From: Tsuneonella troitsensis
Lineage (GTDB): Bacteria > Pseudomonadota > Alphaproteobacteria > Sphingomonadales > Sphingomonadaceae
Assembly (NCBI RefSeq): GCF_001441535.1
Contig: NZ_LMAU01000007.1
Location: 1-64,000 of the forward strand
Length of the DNA stretch: 64,000 bases
Reading direction: 5' to 3'
The position numbers and the translations under genes were made by a program. This document shows positions 27,648 to 37,125 of this stretch, piece after piece. The notes below the pieces were generated by a model, which saw nothing but the letters and a program-made list of their open reading frames with translations, was not told the origin of the DNA and made no database searches. Numbering within the stretch: the stretch's first letter is position 1; each line of letters starts with the position of its first letter.

Positions 27648-28103
27648 ATGGGCAGCCCGACCGACATCAACCAGGCGATCATCGAAACGCTTTACTGCGA
27701 GGCTCTCGTCCTCGCCGACGAGGTGCGTTCTGCGTTCGATCTCATGCCCAAGCGCGCCGGAGACGAGGACTTCGTCCGAATTGCCCTTTCTGTAGAGGGG
27801 CTCCGCACGACCACGCGCATGATGCACGTGCTTGCGTGGCTGCTCAATCACCGCGCGTATTTCAGCGGCGAATTGAGCGAATTCCAGCTTCGCCGCCACG
27901 GGTTACTGCCCCCCGACAGGCCGTCAGACCCGGAGCAGCTTGCCCTGCTCGAGCCCGAGACCTGCGCGCTCATTGCCGATACCGAGGCTTTCCATGGCCG
28001 GATATCCCGGCTCGATGCCGCATGGCGCGACCGCTTCGTGGTCAGGCCCGACGCGGTCCACCGCTTGCGCGAGAGGCTCGGCCGCGAGTTCGGCGGCGGC
28101 TAG
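27648..28103 (+). CDS. DUF1465 family protein
   Basis: A 151-residue protein of the alphaproteobacterial DUF1465 family, function unknown. It is predicted largely helical, with segments ALVLADEVRSAFDL, RIALSVEGLRTTTRMMHVLAWLLNHRAYFSGELSEFQLRRHGLLPP and LIADTEAFHGRISRLDAAW. The middle stretch is the most characteristic part of the family. There is no signal peptide or transmembrane segment. Its stop codon shares CTAG with the convergent glpK stop. It follows the plus-strand DUF465 gene by 123 bases and may be co-transcribed. Confidence 0.85.
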   Translation: MGSPTDINQAIIETLYCEALVLADEVRSAFDLMPKRAGDEDFVRIALSVEGLRTTTRMMHVLAWLLNHRAYFSGELSEFQLRRHGLLPPDRPSDPEQLALLEPETCALIADTEAFHGRISRLDAAWRDRFVVRPDAVHRLRERLGREFGGG

Positions 28104-29560
28104 ACCGCCCTCAGGGCTTTGTCCCAGCGGAAGAGCCGTTCGTCCCTGACAGCATCGTCCATCGCCGGATCGAATTTTCGCACCGCACCGCGCATCGAAG
28201 CGGCGGCATCGCTCAGCGAGGCGAATTGACCGGTTCCGACGGCGGCGAGCATTCCTGCACCAAGCGCGGTCGTCTCCACCATGTCGGGCCGCTCGACTTC
28301 GAGGGCCAGCACGTCTGCAAGGTCCTGCGCCATCCAGTCGTTGGCGCTCATTCCGCCATCGATGCGCAGCCGTCCCCACGGCGCGCCGTCGGCGGCGAAT
28401 GCCGCGCACAGATCGTGCGTCTGGTGCGCCATCGCCTCGAGCGCGGCGCGGGCGAGCTGCGCCCTGCCGGTCGCAAAGCTCAATCCGGTCACGACGCCGC
28501 GCGCCTCCGCGTTCCAGTGCGGCGCACCCAGTCCCGACAACGCCGGCACGATGGTCACGCCTCCGCTATCCGGAACCGAGCGAGCGAGCGCATCCGTCTC
28601 GGCGGCGCTGGCGATCATGCCCAACGAGTCCCGCAGCCACTGGATCAGGCTGCCGGCGACGAAAACAGACCCCTCCAGTGCGTACGTCCGCTTTCCTTTA
28701 TCTTGCATCAGCACGGTGCCGAGCAGCCGGTTGGCCGACTGCGGCACCGTCTGCCCCATATTGGTCAGCACGAACGCGCCGGTACCATAGGTGGCCTTGG
28801 TTTCGCCGGGGGCGAAGCACCCCTGGCCGATAGTCGCCGCCTGCTGATCGCCGGCGAGGCCGGCAATCGGGATCCTGCCACCGAGCAAGGTCGTGTCTGT
28901 GAGGTGGCCCTGCGTATCGACGACGGTAGCCAAGGCACTGCGCGGAACACCGAGCAGGTCGCACAGGCCTTCATCGAATTGCGCTCCGTCCAACGCCAGC
29001 AACTGCGTGCGACTGGCATTCGAGGCATCGGTGATGTGCGCCCCGCCCGACAGCTTCCAGACCAGCCAGCTTTCAACAGTTCCAAGCGCAAGCCGACCAG
29101 CCTCGGCCGCTGCGCGCACGGTGCCTTCATTGTCGAGCATCCAGCGCATTTTCGTGCCCGAGAAATAGGGATCGAGCAGCAGTCCGGTCCGGCGCTGGAC
29201 CTCGTCTTCATGACCGGCATCGCGCAATTGCGCGCAGAATTCGGCAGTACGGCGGTCCTGCCACACGATGGCGCGGGCGAGCGGCTCCCCACTGTCGCGA
29301 TCCCAGGCGACGACCGTCTCGCGCTGGTTGGTGATGCCGATCCCGGCAATTCGATCGCTGCCGACGGCAGTCACGACTTCCTGCGCGCAGGCGAGTGTAT
29401 GCTGCCAGATTTCCTGCGCATCATGTTCGACCCAACCCGGGCGCGGGTAGTGCTGGGTCAGCGCCCGCTGCGCCACTGCGGCAATTCGACCCGACAGGTC
29501 GAACGCGATCGCTCTGGTCGAAGTCGTGCCGGAATCGAGGACGAGGATGTGGTCGGTCAT
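28100..29560 (-). CDS. glpK: Glycerol kinase
   Basis: Phosphorylates glycerol to glycerol-3-phosphate. The product is 486 residues from ATG 29560, and longer in-frame forms run into the divergent gene. FGGY motifs: LVLDSGTTSTRAIAFD at the N-terminus, GITNQRETVVAWDRDSG, LDPYFSGTKMRWMLDN, the ATP region ATYGTGAFVLTNMG, VPALSGLGAPHWN, and RIDGGMSANDWMAQ near the C-terminus. No glpF or glpD gene is adjacent. The C-terminal stop overlaps that of DUF1465 (CTAG at 28100-28103). Confidence 0.96.
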   Translation of the reverse strand: MTDHILVLDSGTTSTRAIAFDLSGRIAAVAQRALTQHYPRPGWVEHDAQEIWQHTLACAQEVVTAVGSDRIAGIGITNQRETVVAWDRDSGEPLARAIVWQDRRTAEFCAQLRDAGHEDEVQRRTGLLLDPYFSGTKMRWMLDNEGTVRAAAEAGRLALGTVESWLVWKLSGGAHITDASNASRTQLLALDGAQFDEGLCDLLGVPRSALATVVDTQGHLTDTTLLGGRIPIAGLAGDQQAATIGQGCFAPGETKATYGTGAFVLTNMGQTVPQSANRLLGTVLMQDKGKRTYALEGSVFVAGSLIQWLRDSLGMIASAAETDALARSVPDSGGVTIVPALSGLGAPHWNAEARGVVTGLSFATGRAQLARAALEAMAHQTHDLCAAFAADGAPWGRLRIDGGMSANDWMAQDLADVLALEVERPDMVETTALGAGMLAAVGTGQFASLSDAAASMRGAVRKFDPAMDDAVRDERLFRWDKALRAV

Positions 29561-29653
29561 ATGCTGCGCTCTCCCGGCTCTTCGTTTGCCCACACCCGCC
29601 CAATCCCGCAAGCGAGCGGGGAGTTTCTCGACAGTCGCACCGATGGCCCCCAT

Positions 29654-30535
29654 ATGTGGGGCATGGCTGGTCCTCCTCCCAAACCCTGGCCCACCGGCGC
29701 GTCGGAGCGGCTCGAGCCGCTGGTCGCGCGCGTGCTGGCACCCAACCCGTCGCCGTACACCTACACCGGCACGCAGACCTACGTGGTGGGCAGCGGAGAT
29801 CGGGTCGCGGTGATCGACCCGGGACCGGTCGACCCGGCCCACCTTGCCGCGATAGAGGCCGCGGTGGGGGACGCGGCTATAGCCGCAATCATGTGCACCC
29901 ACACCCACCGGGACCACTCGCCTGCAGCAAGGCCCCTGGCCCAGCGGACGGGCGCCCCCATTGTCGGGTGCGCGCCACTCGTGCTCGACGATAGCGGTCC
30001 ACGGGCCGACGCGTCGTTCGACCGGACCTACGAGCCCGACCGCGTGCTGCTGGACGGAGAGGCCATGACCGGACCGGGGTGGACGCTCACTGCAGTGCAC
30101 ACTCCGGGCCATACGTCGAACCACCTCTGCTTCGCGCTGGAGGAAAGCGGGGCGCTGTTCACCGGCGATCATGTGATGAGCTGGTCGACCAGCGTCGTGG
30201 TGCCTCCGGACGGCGACATGGCCGCCTACATGGCCAGCCTCGACAAGCTCTACGCGCGCGGAGACAGGGTCTATTACCCGGCCCATGGCGCGCAGGTCGA
30301 CAATCCGCGACAACTCGTGCGCGGAATGATCGGCCATCGCCGCCAGAGGGAAAACCAGATCGTCCGCATCCTGTCGGAGGGGCCGCTGAGTGCCGCCGAT
30401 TTCGTGCCCCGGATGTACAAGGGTCTCGATCCGCGGCTTGCGGGAGCGGCAGAAATGAGCGTCACGGCGCACCTGATAGATCTGGAACGTCGCGGCCTGG
30501 CTATTCGTTCGGAGGACTTATGGACCGCACAATAG
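29654..30535 (+). CDS. Metallo-beta-lactamase fold hydrolase (LACTB2-like)
   Basis: Zinc hydrolase of 293 residues, probably cytoplasmic. The metal site is THTHRDHS (His83, His85, Asp87, His88), then HTPGHTSNHLCF, FTGDHVMSW and YPAHGAQVDNP. A C-terminal winged-helix-like segment (about 225-290, including EMSVTAHLIDLERRGL) is typical of the LACTB2 subfamily, whose human member is a single-strand RNA endonuclease. The bacterial substrate is unknown. I chose ATG 29654. ATG 29663 is also possible. The gene overlaps the next one by 16 bases. Confidence 0.88.
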   Translation: MWGMAGPPPKPWPTGASERLEPLVARVLAPNPSPYTYTGTQTYVVGSGDRVAVIDPGPVDPAHLAAIEAAVGDAAIAAIMCTHTHRDHSPAARPLAQRTGAPIVGCAPLVLDDSGPRADASFDRTYEPDRVLLDGEAMTGPGWTLTAVHTPGHTSNHLCFALEESGALFTGDHVMSWSTSVVVPPDGDMAAYMASLDKLYARGDRVYYPAHGAQVDNPRQLVRGMIGHRRQRENQIVRILSEGPLSAADFVPRMYKGLDPRLAGAAEMSVTAHLIDLERRGLAIRSEDLWTAQ

Positions 30536-31212
30536 ATCCAACCTCGCCGGAAACGACCGTCGATCGGTCGATTGCCGCCGAACGGCCTCTCACCCGCGTG
30601 CAGGCGACGCCCTGGCTGCTGGTCATCCTGCTCATCGCGGCGGTCGCCTGGCTCGGCTGGCGCGCATTCTTCTATCAAGTGGAAGGCGATCCGGTCGGGA
30701 GCGCGATGCTGGCGTTCGAGAAGCAGAATTCGCTCAACGTGTTTTCCAGCCGGTTCGAAGTCGTCGCCGAAAGCGAGGATGCGCGGGGTGTGCTGGGCAT
30801 CGACCTGCTGAAAAGCCGGCAGGCGACCATCATCCCTGCCGACGTTTCCTATCGCCTCGACCTCGCCAGCATGGACCGCGATGCATTCGATTGGGATGCG
30901 AGCAAGGAGACCCTGAGCGTCGTCCTGCCACCCCTGCGAATTTCGCGCCCCAATCTCGACGAGGCGCGGGCGCGGGTATTCACCGAAGGCAACTGGGTCA
31001 CGGCCAACGCGCAGCGGGATCTATCACAGAACAACTCGCTGCAGGCGGAGCGCAAAGCGGCGGTGTTCGCCAAGAACCCCGAAGTCCTCGCCCTCGCCCG
31101 CCAGGCCGCGAAGGAAGCGATCCGGCAGAACCTCGCGATCCCGCTGCAAGTCGCAGGATACGGCGACGTGAAGGTCAATGTGCGGTTCGAAGGCGAACGC
31201 GCACCCGGTTGA
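30520..31212 (+). CDS. DUF4230 domain membrane-anchored protein
   Basis: A 230-residue protein of unknown function. A single transmembrane helix (about residues 30-50, LLVILLIAAVAWLGWRAFFY) is followed by a DUF4230 domain in which FSSRFEVVAESEDARGVLGIDLLKSRQATIIPADVSYRLDL is the recognisable core. GGAGG precedes ATG 30520, which lies inside the end of the metallo-hydrolase gene, so the two are probably translationally coupled. The mature domain should face the periplasm. Confidence 0.85.
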   Translation: MDRTIDPTSPETTVDRSIAAERPLTRVQATPWLLVILLIAAVAWLGWRAFFYQVEGDPVGSAMLAFEKQNSLNVFSSRFEVVAESEDARGVLGIDLLKSRQATIIPADVSYRLDLASMDRDAFDWDASKETLSVVLPPLRISRPNLDEARARVFTEGNWVTANAQRDLSQNNSLQAERKAAVFAKNPEVLALARQAAKEAIRQNLAIPLQVAGYGDVKVNVRFEGERAPG

Positions 31213-31267
31213 GGACGCACCCTTGCGGTGATATTGAGCCGGCGGTCGCTTCGGAAGGGGAAGTCCG

Positions 31268-32044
31268 ATGGCTACGATGGCTCCGCCAGATACCGCCGAG
31301 CACGGCGAAGAGCGTTTCTTCTTCGTCATGGCGTGTGTGATGTCGGCACTGATAGTGGCCGGCTTCGCATTCAACTTCGCGATGGGCCGGTCGACCCTGT
31401 CGCTGCCCCCGATCTACCACTTGCACGGCATCGTTATGCTGTCTTGGATCGGGCTCTACCTCACCCAGAACTCGCTGATCTTTACGGGGAATGTCGCGAT
31501 GCACCGCCGTCTGGGCTGGCTCTCGATCCCGCTCATCCCGCTGGTCGCGGTCATGGCCCTGCTGGTCATGAGCACTTCGTTGCGCAGGACGGGCGGCCCG
31601 TTCTTTTTCGACCAAAACAGCTTCCTCATCAGCAATACCGCGGGCCTCGCCGTGTTCGTTGGCCTTGCAGTGTGGGCGATATTGGTTCGCGCCAACACCG
31701 GCTGGCACCGGCGGCTGATGTTCTGCGCCTTCGCGATCCTGCTGGGACCGGGGCTCGGCCGCCTGCTGCCGATGCCGCTTTTCATGCCGTATTCCTGGTG
31801 GATCGGGTCGATCATGGTTCCCATGCTGTTGCCGATCATCGGGATGATCGCCGACAAGCGCCGCTATGACCGGGTCCACCCCGCGTGGTTCTGGGGCGTC
31901 GGAACGATCGTCGCAGTGCAGATCGCATCGGACCTCGTTGCTTACAGCGAGTGGGGCTTGGCCTTCACCCGCGATTTCCTGGCCGGCACGCCGGGTGCGG
32001 AGCGCCCGATGGAAGCGTTCATCCCGCCCGGTTTCGCGATGTAG
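31268..32044 (+). CDS. Multi-spanning membrane protein, unknown function
   Basis: A 258-residue protein with about seven hydrophobic segments (near 21-39, 54-71, 81-103, 124-143, 151-167, 174-193 and 210-228). A short conserved-looking PPIYHLHGIVMLSWIGLYL lies in the second, and a GWHRRLMF motif between later helices. HLHG and WHRR histidines could bind a cofactor, but no family signature is certain. GGGGAAG precedes the ATG. It follows the DUF4230 gene by 55 bases and precedes nadA by 68. I cannot assign a function. Confidence 0.7.
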   Translation: MATMAPPDTAEHGEERFFFVMACVMSALIVAGFAFNFAMGRSTLSLPPIYHLHGIVMLSWIGLYLTQNSLIFTGNVAMHRRLGWLSIPLIPLVAVMALLVMSTSLRRTGGPFFFDQNSFLISNTAGLAVFVGLAVWAILVRANTGWHRRLMFCAFAILLGPGLGRLLPMPLFMPYSWWIGSIMVPMLLPIIGMIADKRRYDRVHPAWFWGVGTIVAVQIASDLVAYSEWGLAFTRDFLAGTPGAERPMEAFIPPGFAM

Positions 32045-32112
32045 CGGAACGCTCTCGCGCTTCCGTCCGTTCGGGCTATAGGGATCGCCGCACGGCCTGA
32101 ACGGGGAAAGAA

Positions 32113-33105
32113 ATGAGCGTCGAATCGAAGTTGCCCACCGGCACGGACCTGCTCGCCGAGATCGACCGGCTGCGCAAGGAACGCAACGCCGTGATCTTGG
32201 CGCATTATTACCAGACGCCCGCGATCCAGGACATCGCCGACTTCGTGGGCGACAGCCTGGAGCTGTCCCGCAAGGCCGCCGAAACCGATGCCGACGTGAT
32301 CGCGTTCTGCGGGGTCAAGTTCATGGCCGACACCGCCAAGATCCTCAGCCCCGAAAAGATCGTGGTCCTGCCCGACATGGACGCCGGGTGCAGCCTGGAA
32401 GACAGCTGCCCGCCGGAAAAGTTCAAGGCTTTCCGCGAGGCGCATCCCGATCACATAGCGCTGACCTACATCAACTGCTCGACCGAGGTGAAAGCCCTTT
32501 CGGACGTGATCGTCACCAGCTCCAGCGCCGAGACGATCCTGTCGCAGATCCCCAAGGACCAGAAGATCATCTTCGGGCCCGACCGTCACCTTGGCGGGTA
32601 TCTCTCGCGCAAGTTCGACCGCGAGATGCTATTGTGGCCCGGCGTGTGCATCGTGCACGAGGCTTTCAGCGAGACAGAGCTACTGAAGCTCAAGGCCCAG
32701 TATCCCGGCGTGCCGGTCGCCGCGCACCCCGAATGCCCGCCCGCAATCATCGACCATTCCGATTACGTCGGCTCGACCAGCGGCATCCTGCAGTTCGCCA
32801 AGACGTTCGAGGGCGATACGCTGATCGTGGCGACCGAGCCGCACATCATGCACCAGATGGAGCTGGCCCTGCCCGAAAAGACCTTCATCGGTGCGCCGGG
32901 TGCGGACGGAAACTGCAACTGCAACATCTGTCCGTACATGGCCCTCAACACGATGGAGAAGCTCTACGTCGCCCTGCGCGATCTCGAGCCGCGCATCGAG
33001 ATCGAAGAAAGCCTGCGCCTCGCCGCCAAGAAAAGCCTCGACCGGATGCTAGAAATGGCCAGCGGCACGATCGGCAAGGGCGATCTCGGTCCCACCGGGG
33101 ACTGA
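32113..33105 (+). CDS. nadA: Quinolinate synthase A
   Basis: Condenses iminoaspartate with dihydroxyacetone phosphate to quinolinate in NAD synthesis. It is a [4Fe-4S] enzyme of 330 residues. Signature regions are AVILAHYYQTPAIQDIADFVGDSLELSR, the first cluster Cys in FCGVKFMADTAKIL, a second in YINCSTEVKALSD, and the CNCNICPYM segment near the C-terminus. DMDAGCSLEDSC is also typical. No nadB or nadC gene is nearby, so the pathway genes are dispersed or iminoaspartate comes from aspartate dehydrogenase. Confidence 0.97.
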   Translation: MSVESKLPTGTDLLAEIDRLRKERNAVILAHYYQTPAIQDIADFVGDSLELSRKAAETDADVIAFCGVKFMADTAKILSPEKIVVLPDMDAGCSLEDSCPPEKFKAFREAHPDHIALTYINCSTEVKALSDVIVTSSSAETILSQIPKDQKIIFGPDRHLGGYLSRKFDREMLLWPGVCIVHEAFSETELLKLKAQYPGVPVAAHPECPPAIIDHSDYVGSTSGILQFAKTFEGDTLIVATEPHIMHQMELALPEKTFIGAPGADGNCNCNICPYMALNTMEKLYVALRDLEPRIEIEESLRLAAKKSLDRMLEMASGTIGKGDLGPTGD

Positions 33106-33118
33106 CTTCCTGCGGCGG

Positions 33119-34033
33119 TCAGGCCCGCACCCGCGGGCCGACCGGAGCCTTTGCGCGGGCGAGCACCAGCGCCACGCTGACCAGCGCCATGCCCGCGATG
33201 TCGGGCAGGCCCAGCGTCTCGCCGAACGCGATCCAGCCGACCGCCGCGGCGATGGCCGGCTGGGTCAGCAGCGCCATTCCGACGATGAGCGGCGTGAAGT
33301 GCTTCAGGGCATAGACCAGCAGCCCTTGCCCGATGACCTGGCTCGTCAGCGCAAGCGCCACAACCGGCGTCCACCCCGCCGATCCCGGCCAGACCGGTTC
33401 CCCAAGGAAAATCGCCATCGCCAGCAGCGGCGGCGCGGCGGCGGCGCAGACCAGCGCCAAGACGCTCCACTGGCCCATGCTAGCCCGGGCGGTCTGCGCG
33501 GGGATCAGGTAGAAGACATAGAATACCCCGGCCAGCAGACACAGCAGGTCGCCGATCAGCGTGGTGGTCGAAATCTCGAGGCTGCGCCCCATCAGGATCG
33601 CCGCCCCGCCCATCGCTGCCCCGAACGCCAGCCATTCGCTGCCGTTGGGCGCGCGGCGCAGCGCGACGAGGCCCCAGAACATCAGCAGGATGCTGCCCGA
33701 ATTGCCGAACAGCGTCGCGTTGCCGAGCTTGGTCTGCTCAATCCCCATGTGCCAGCTCGCAAGGTCCGCCGCGAAGAAGGCACCCGCCGCCAGCAGGACC
33801 ACCACTGCCTTGGTGGTGGGCCGGCTTTCGCCGCGTTCCCGCCATGCCAGAAACGCGAACAGGGGAAGCGGAAGCAGCATGCGCCAGAAGCCTGCCGCGA
33901 CCGGGCCCGTATCGGTCAGGCGCACCAGCCACGGTCCCAATGCGAGCGCGACGTTGCCGCCCAGCAACGCGGCCAAGTGCCACGCGTTGCCCTGCAAGCG
34001 AATCTTGTCGCCGCTCTGCGTTGCGCTCGTCAT
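33119..34033 (-). CDS. DMT-superfamily (EamA) transporter
   Basis: Inner-membrane permease of 304 residues with ten predicted helices and the two-fold EamA repeat (about 20-145 and 160-290). Typical segments are AALLGGNVALALGPWLVRLT, ADLASWHMGIEQTKLGNATLFGNSGSI in repeat one and PLIVGMALLTQPAIAAAVGWIAFGE in repeat two. Family members export amino acids, sugars or drugs, but the substrate cannot be predicted here. It converges on nadA and diverges from the old yellow enzyme gene. Confidence 0.88.
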   Translation of the reverse strand: MTSATQSGDKIRLQGNAWHLAALLGGNVALALGPWLVRLTDTGPVAAGFWRMLLPLPLFAFLAWRERGESRPTTKAVVVLLAAGAFFAADLASWHMGIEQTKLGNATLFGNSGSILLMFWGLVALRRAPNGSEWLAFGAAMGGAAILMGRSLEISTTTLIGDLLCLLAGVFYVFYLIPAQTARASMGQWSVLALVCAAAAPPLLAMAIFLGEPVWPGSAGWTPVVALALTSQVIGQGLLVYALKHFTPLIVGMALLTQPAIAAAVGWIAFGETLGLPDIAGMALVSVALVLARAKAPVGPRVRA

Positions 34034-34085
34034 TGGCGGCTCCTAACTCCGTTGCGAAGCGAAACCAGCAAGAAAAGGCCTGCCC

Positions 34086-35201
34086 ATGCACGACCATCTG
34101 TTTAAGCCGATCGACCTGGGAGCGATCCACGCGAAGAACCGGATCCTGATGGCTCCGCTGACTCGCGGCCGCTCGACCCAGCCGGGATCGATCCCGAACG
34201 ACATGATGGTCGAATACTATCGCCAGCGGGCAGGCGCGGGCCTGATCATCAGCGAAGCGACCGGCATCAGCGTGGAAGGTCTCGGCTGGCCCGCCGCGCC
34301 CGGCATCTGGTGCGACGAGCAGGTCGAGGGCTGGAAGCCGGTGACCAAGGCGGTCCACGATGCGGGCGGACAGATCGTCCTGCAGCTGTGGCACATGGGC
34401 CGGCTGGTCCACCCCGATTTCCTGGGCGGCAATCCGCCGGTGTCGGCCAGCGCGACCTGCGCGCCGGGCCACGCGCACACGTTCAAGGGACGCCAGGACT
34501 ACCAGCCCGCCCGCGAACTCCCGGCAGACGAGATCGCGCGCGTGGTCGCCGACTATCGCAAGGCGGGCGAAAACGCGAGGGCCGCCGGATTCGACGGCGT
34601 GCAGCTTCACGGCGCCAATGGCTACCTTGTCGACCAGTTCCTGCGATCGTCCACTAACCTGCGAACCGACGACTACGGCGGCTCCGCGGAAAACCGCGCC
34701 CGCTTCCTGCGCGAAGTCCTGACCGCCCTGATCGAGGTGTGGGGCGCGGACCGCGTCAGCGTGCGCCTGTCGCCGAATGGCGAGACGCAGGGCTGCGACG
34801 ACAGCGATCCGGCGACCACGTTCGCAGCTGCCGCTAAGGTATGCCAGGACCTGGGCCTGGGCTTCGTCGAATTGCGCCAGCCGGGACCCGACGGCACCTT
34901 CGGCCAGACCGACGTGCCCCAGCAGGACGGCGTGATCCGCCAGATCTATACCGGTCCGCTGGTGCTCAACAGCGACTACTCCGCCCATGAGGCAGAGGCC
35001 GATGTCGCCAGCGGTCGCTGCGATGCCGTGAGCTTCGGCCGCCCCTACATCTCCAATCCCGACCTCGCCGAACGCATTTGCGCCGGCGCGGAATGGGCGC
35101 CCAACGTCAACGTTCCGGCAAGCTGGTACATGCCCGGCCCCGAAGGCTACATCGACTATCCGACGATGGATCGGGAGAACGCGGCGGCCGCCGCCGAATA
35201 A
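34086..35201 (+). CDS. Old yellow enzyme family NADH:flavin oxidoreductase / alkene reductase
   Basis: FMN enzyme of 371 residues that reduces activated C=C bonds, quinones or nitro compounds. It is a TIM barrel with family motifs KNRILMAPLTRGRS, YYRQRAGAGLIISEATGIS, GGQIVLQLWHMGR, the substrate-binding HGANGYLVDQFLRSSTNLRTDDYGGS, and the C-terminal FMN phosphate site SFGRPYISNPDL. The His/Asn pair (HGAN) matches the xenobiotic reductase/NemA group. No TetR-type repressor is adjacent. Confidence 0.93.
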   Translation: MHDHLFKPIDLGAIHAKNRILMAPLTRGRSTQPGSIPNDMMVEYYRQRAGAGLIISEATGISVEGLGWPAAPGIWCDEQVEGWKPVTKAVHDAGGQIVLQLWHMGRLVHPDFLGGNPPVSASATCAPGHAHTFKGRQDYQPARELPADEIARVVADYRKAGENARAAGFDGVQLHGANGYLVDQFLRSSTNLRTDDYGGSAENRARFLREVLTALIEVWGADRVSVRLSPNGETQGCDDSDPATTFAAAAKVCQDLGLGFVELRQPGPDGTFGQTDVPQQDGVIRQIYTGPLVLNSDYSAHEAEADVASGRCDAVSFGRPYISNPDLAERICAGAEWAPNVNVPASWYMPGPEGYIDYPTMDRENAAAAAE

Positions 35202-35204
35202 CGG

Positions 35205-35543
35205 TTACTCTTCGGAATCGGCTTCCGGTTCCGCCGCAGCCTCGGGAGCGGGTGCTTCGTCCGCGTCCGGGGCTGCATCGTCCGATCCCTCATCGGCTTC
35301 GGCGTCGTTCGCAGCGCCCGATGCCGAAGCGCGGCTTCCCGCCGCTGCGCCGCTCGCCTGTTCGCGCAGCGCGGGGCTCTGCGACGTGATGGTGTCGAGC
35401 GGCAGCATCTCGTCGTTGATCGATCCTCCCATGACATCGCCCACCGCGCTCGTGCGCTCGGCCTCGGCTTGGTCGCCACTGCCACCGCAGGCGGCCAGCA
35501 GTCCCATTAAAACCGGAGCGACAAGGCGGGCGGCAGGCTTCAT
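35205..35543 (-). CDS. Small acidic lipoprotein
   Basis: A 112-residue predicted lipoprotein. ATG 35543 has a GAGGA site and begins a type II signal (MKPAARLVAPVLMGLLAAC), with the lipid-modified Cys near residue 19. The mature part has one ordered-looking stretch (EMLPLDTITSQSP), followed by an Ala, Asp, Glu and Pro-rich tail (about 60-112), probably disordered. No family was recognised. It converges on the old yellow enzyme gene and lies 13 bases after lipB on the same strand. Confidence 0.7.
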   Translation of the reverse strand: MKPAARLVAPVLMGLLAACGGSGDQAEAERTSAVGDVMGGSINDEMLPLDTITSQSPALREQASGAAAGSRASASGAANDAEADEGSDDAAPDADEAPAPEAAAEPEADSEE

Positions 35544-35556
35544 CGAAAAATCCTCG

Positions 35557-36222
35557 TCAGGGCTGCGGGCATGATTTGAGAGCGGCAACGAAGTCACCCG
35601 CGCGGGCCAGCAATGCCGCATCGAACGCCTCTGGTGCAAGCGGCTTGCCGAGCCGTTCCATACTGGTCACGCCGTATTCGGCGATGCCGCACGGCACGAT
35701 GCCGCCGAAATGGGTGAGGTCGGGCGACAGGTTGACCGAGAAACCGTGCATCGTCACCCAGCGACGCACGCGCACGCCGATCGCGCCGATCTTGGCCTCG
35801 CCGCCGTCGATGTCGCGGGTCCAGATGCCGATCCGTCCCGGAGCGCGCCAGCTTTCGACACCCAGGTCGCCCAGCGTCGCGATCACCCAGCCTTCCAGCG
35901 AGTGAACAAAGTTGCGCACGTCCCTGCCCCTATGGCCGAGGTCCATGAGGACATAGCCGATGCGCTGGCCGGGTCCGTGATAGGTGTAGCGCCCGCCGCG
36001 GCCCGCCTCGACCACCTCGAACCGCGGGTCGAGCAGTTCCGCCTCCGCCGCGCTCGTGCCGGCGGTGTAGACCGGCGGATGTTCCAACAGCCAGACCAGC
36101 TCGCGCGCTCCGCCCGATGCGATGGCGCGGTTGCGCGCGTCCATTTCATTCAGCGCGTCGCGATAGGGGACGCGGGCATCGGACACGCGCAATTCGATCT
36201 CTGGCGGCAGCGAATTCGACAT
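35557..36222 (-). CDS. lipB: Octanoyl-[acyl-carrier-protein]:protein N-octanoyltransferase
   Basis: Transfers octanoyl groups from acyl carrier protein to lipoyl domains, the first step of lipoate assembly. The product is 221 residues from ATG 36222. The family motif is [20 protein letters not shown]. The catalytic Lys is in [11 protein letters not shown] and the nucleophile Cys in FGGIVPCGI, with the characteristic [13 protein letters not shown] between them. lipA is not in the window. It is divergent from the following membrane protein gene. Confidence 0.95.
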   Translation of the reverse strand: MSNSLPPEIELRVSDARVPYRDALNEMDARNRAIASGGARELVWLLEHPPVYTAGTSAAEAELLDPRFEVVEAGRGGRYTYHGPGQRIGYVLMDLGHRGRDVRNFVHSLEGWVIATLGDLGVESWRAPGRIGIWTRDIDGGEAKIGAIGVRVRRWVTMHGFSVNLSPDLTHFGGIVPCGIAEYGVTSMERLGKPLAPEAFDAALLARAGDFVAALKSCPQP

Positions 36223-36290
36223 CGGCGATTGCGTGGGGCGGCGCGCGGTGCTTATCAAGTGGGAACAGGGACGCAAACGAGGGGAATCCG

Positions 36291-37118
36291 ATGAAATTCG
36301 ACATGAGCGCGGCATGGAACGAGGCGACGCGGCTGATGGCCGCCAATCGCGACGTCCTGCTCATCGTCGCCGGCGTGTTCTTCTTCCTTCCCTACGTCGC
36401 GTTCATGCTGATCTTCATGAACGAGCTGACGGCGCTGGAGGCGGCGCAGGCCGCCAATCCCGATCCCGCCGCGATCAGCGCGGCCATGATGGGGTTCTAC
36501 GGCGAGATCTGGTGGATGGTGCTGATCATGGCCCTGTTCCAGGCGGTCGGCATGATCGGCCTGCTGGCATTGCTATCCGACCGGAGCCGACCGACCGTCG
36601 GCGAAGCGCTCAAGCTGGGGCTCAAGCTGCTGCTGCCCTACATCGGTGCGCAGCTGCTGCTGAGCTGCCTGTTCGGCCTGCTGCTCCTAGTTCCGATCGC
36701 GATCGGTGCAGGTTCCTCTCAGGCTACCGGGGTGCTGGTGGGCATCGTGGCGCTGTTCGCCTTCATCTGCCTGTTCACCCGGTTTCTGCTGGTATCCCCG
36801 GTCGTCGCGATCGAGCGGGTGGCAAATCCGCTGACGGCCATCGGCCGGTCGTGGCGGCTGACGAAGGGCAATACCCTGCGCCTGTTCCTGTTTCTGCTGA
36901 TGCTCCTGATCGCCGTGACGGTCGTCGCGATCGTGATCAGCCTGGTCCTGGGCCTGATCCTCGCCCTCGCGGGTGCGGAAATCGCATTGATCGGCAATGC
37001 CCTCGTATCGGGGCTGATCAACGCGATCTTCTATGTGGTATTCCTGGCGGTGCTGGCGGCGATCCACCGCCAGCTTGCCGGACCATCGACCGAGGTGGTC
37101 GTCGATCCGGCAGACTGA
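36291..37118 (+). CDS. Multi-spanning membrane protein (YciC/GDPD-anchor-like)
   Basis: A 275-residue membrane protein with about six hydrophobic segments, resembling the poorly defined membrane domains of the YciC/UPF0259 and glycerophosphodiesterase-anchor type. [26 protein letters not shown] (residues near 165-190) is a family-like motif, in which an amphipathic 'R-S-W-x-L-T-x-G' segment precedes a transmembrane helix. GAGGGGAA lies before ATG 36291. The role is unknown. It converges on the methyltransferase gene with seven bases between stops. Confidence 0.72.
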   Translation: MKFDMSAAWNEATRLMAANRDVLLIVAGVFFFLPYVAFMLIFMNELTALEAAQAANPDPAAISAAMMGFYGEIWWMVLIMALFQAVGMIGLLALLSDRSRPTVGEALKLGLKLLLPYIGAQLLLSCLFGLLLLVPIAIGAGSSQATGVLVGIVALFAFICLFTRFLLVSPVVAIERVANPLTAIGRSWRLTKGNTLRLFLFLLMLLIAVTVVAIVISLVLGLILALAGAEIALIGNALVSGLINAIFYVVFLAVLAAIHRQLAGPSTEVVVDPAD

Positions 37119-37125
37119 CTGAGGG

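Noticed and set aside
27836-29653. Long plus-strand frame leading into the metallo-hydrolase
   Set aside because: It runs antisense to glpK. The true start is near 29654, where the lactamase-fold family sequence begins.
29561-30472. In-frame upstream extension of glpK
   Set aside because: It overlaps the metallo-hydrolase gene in antisense and has no FGGY sequence. ATG 29560 is the family start.
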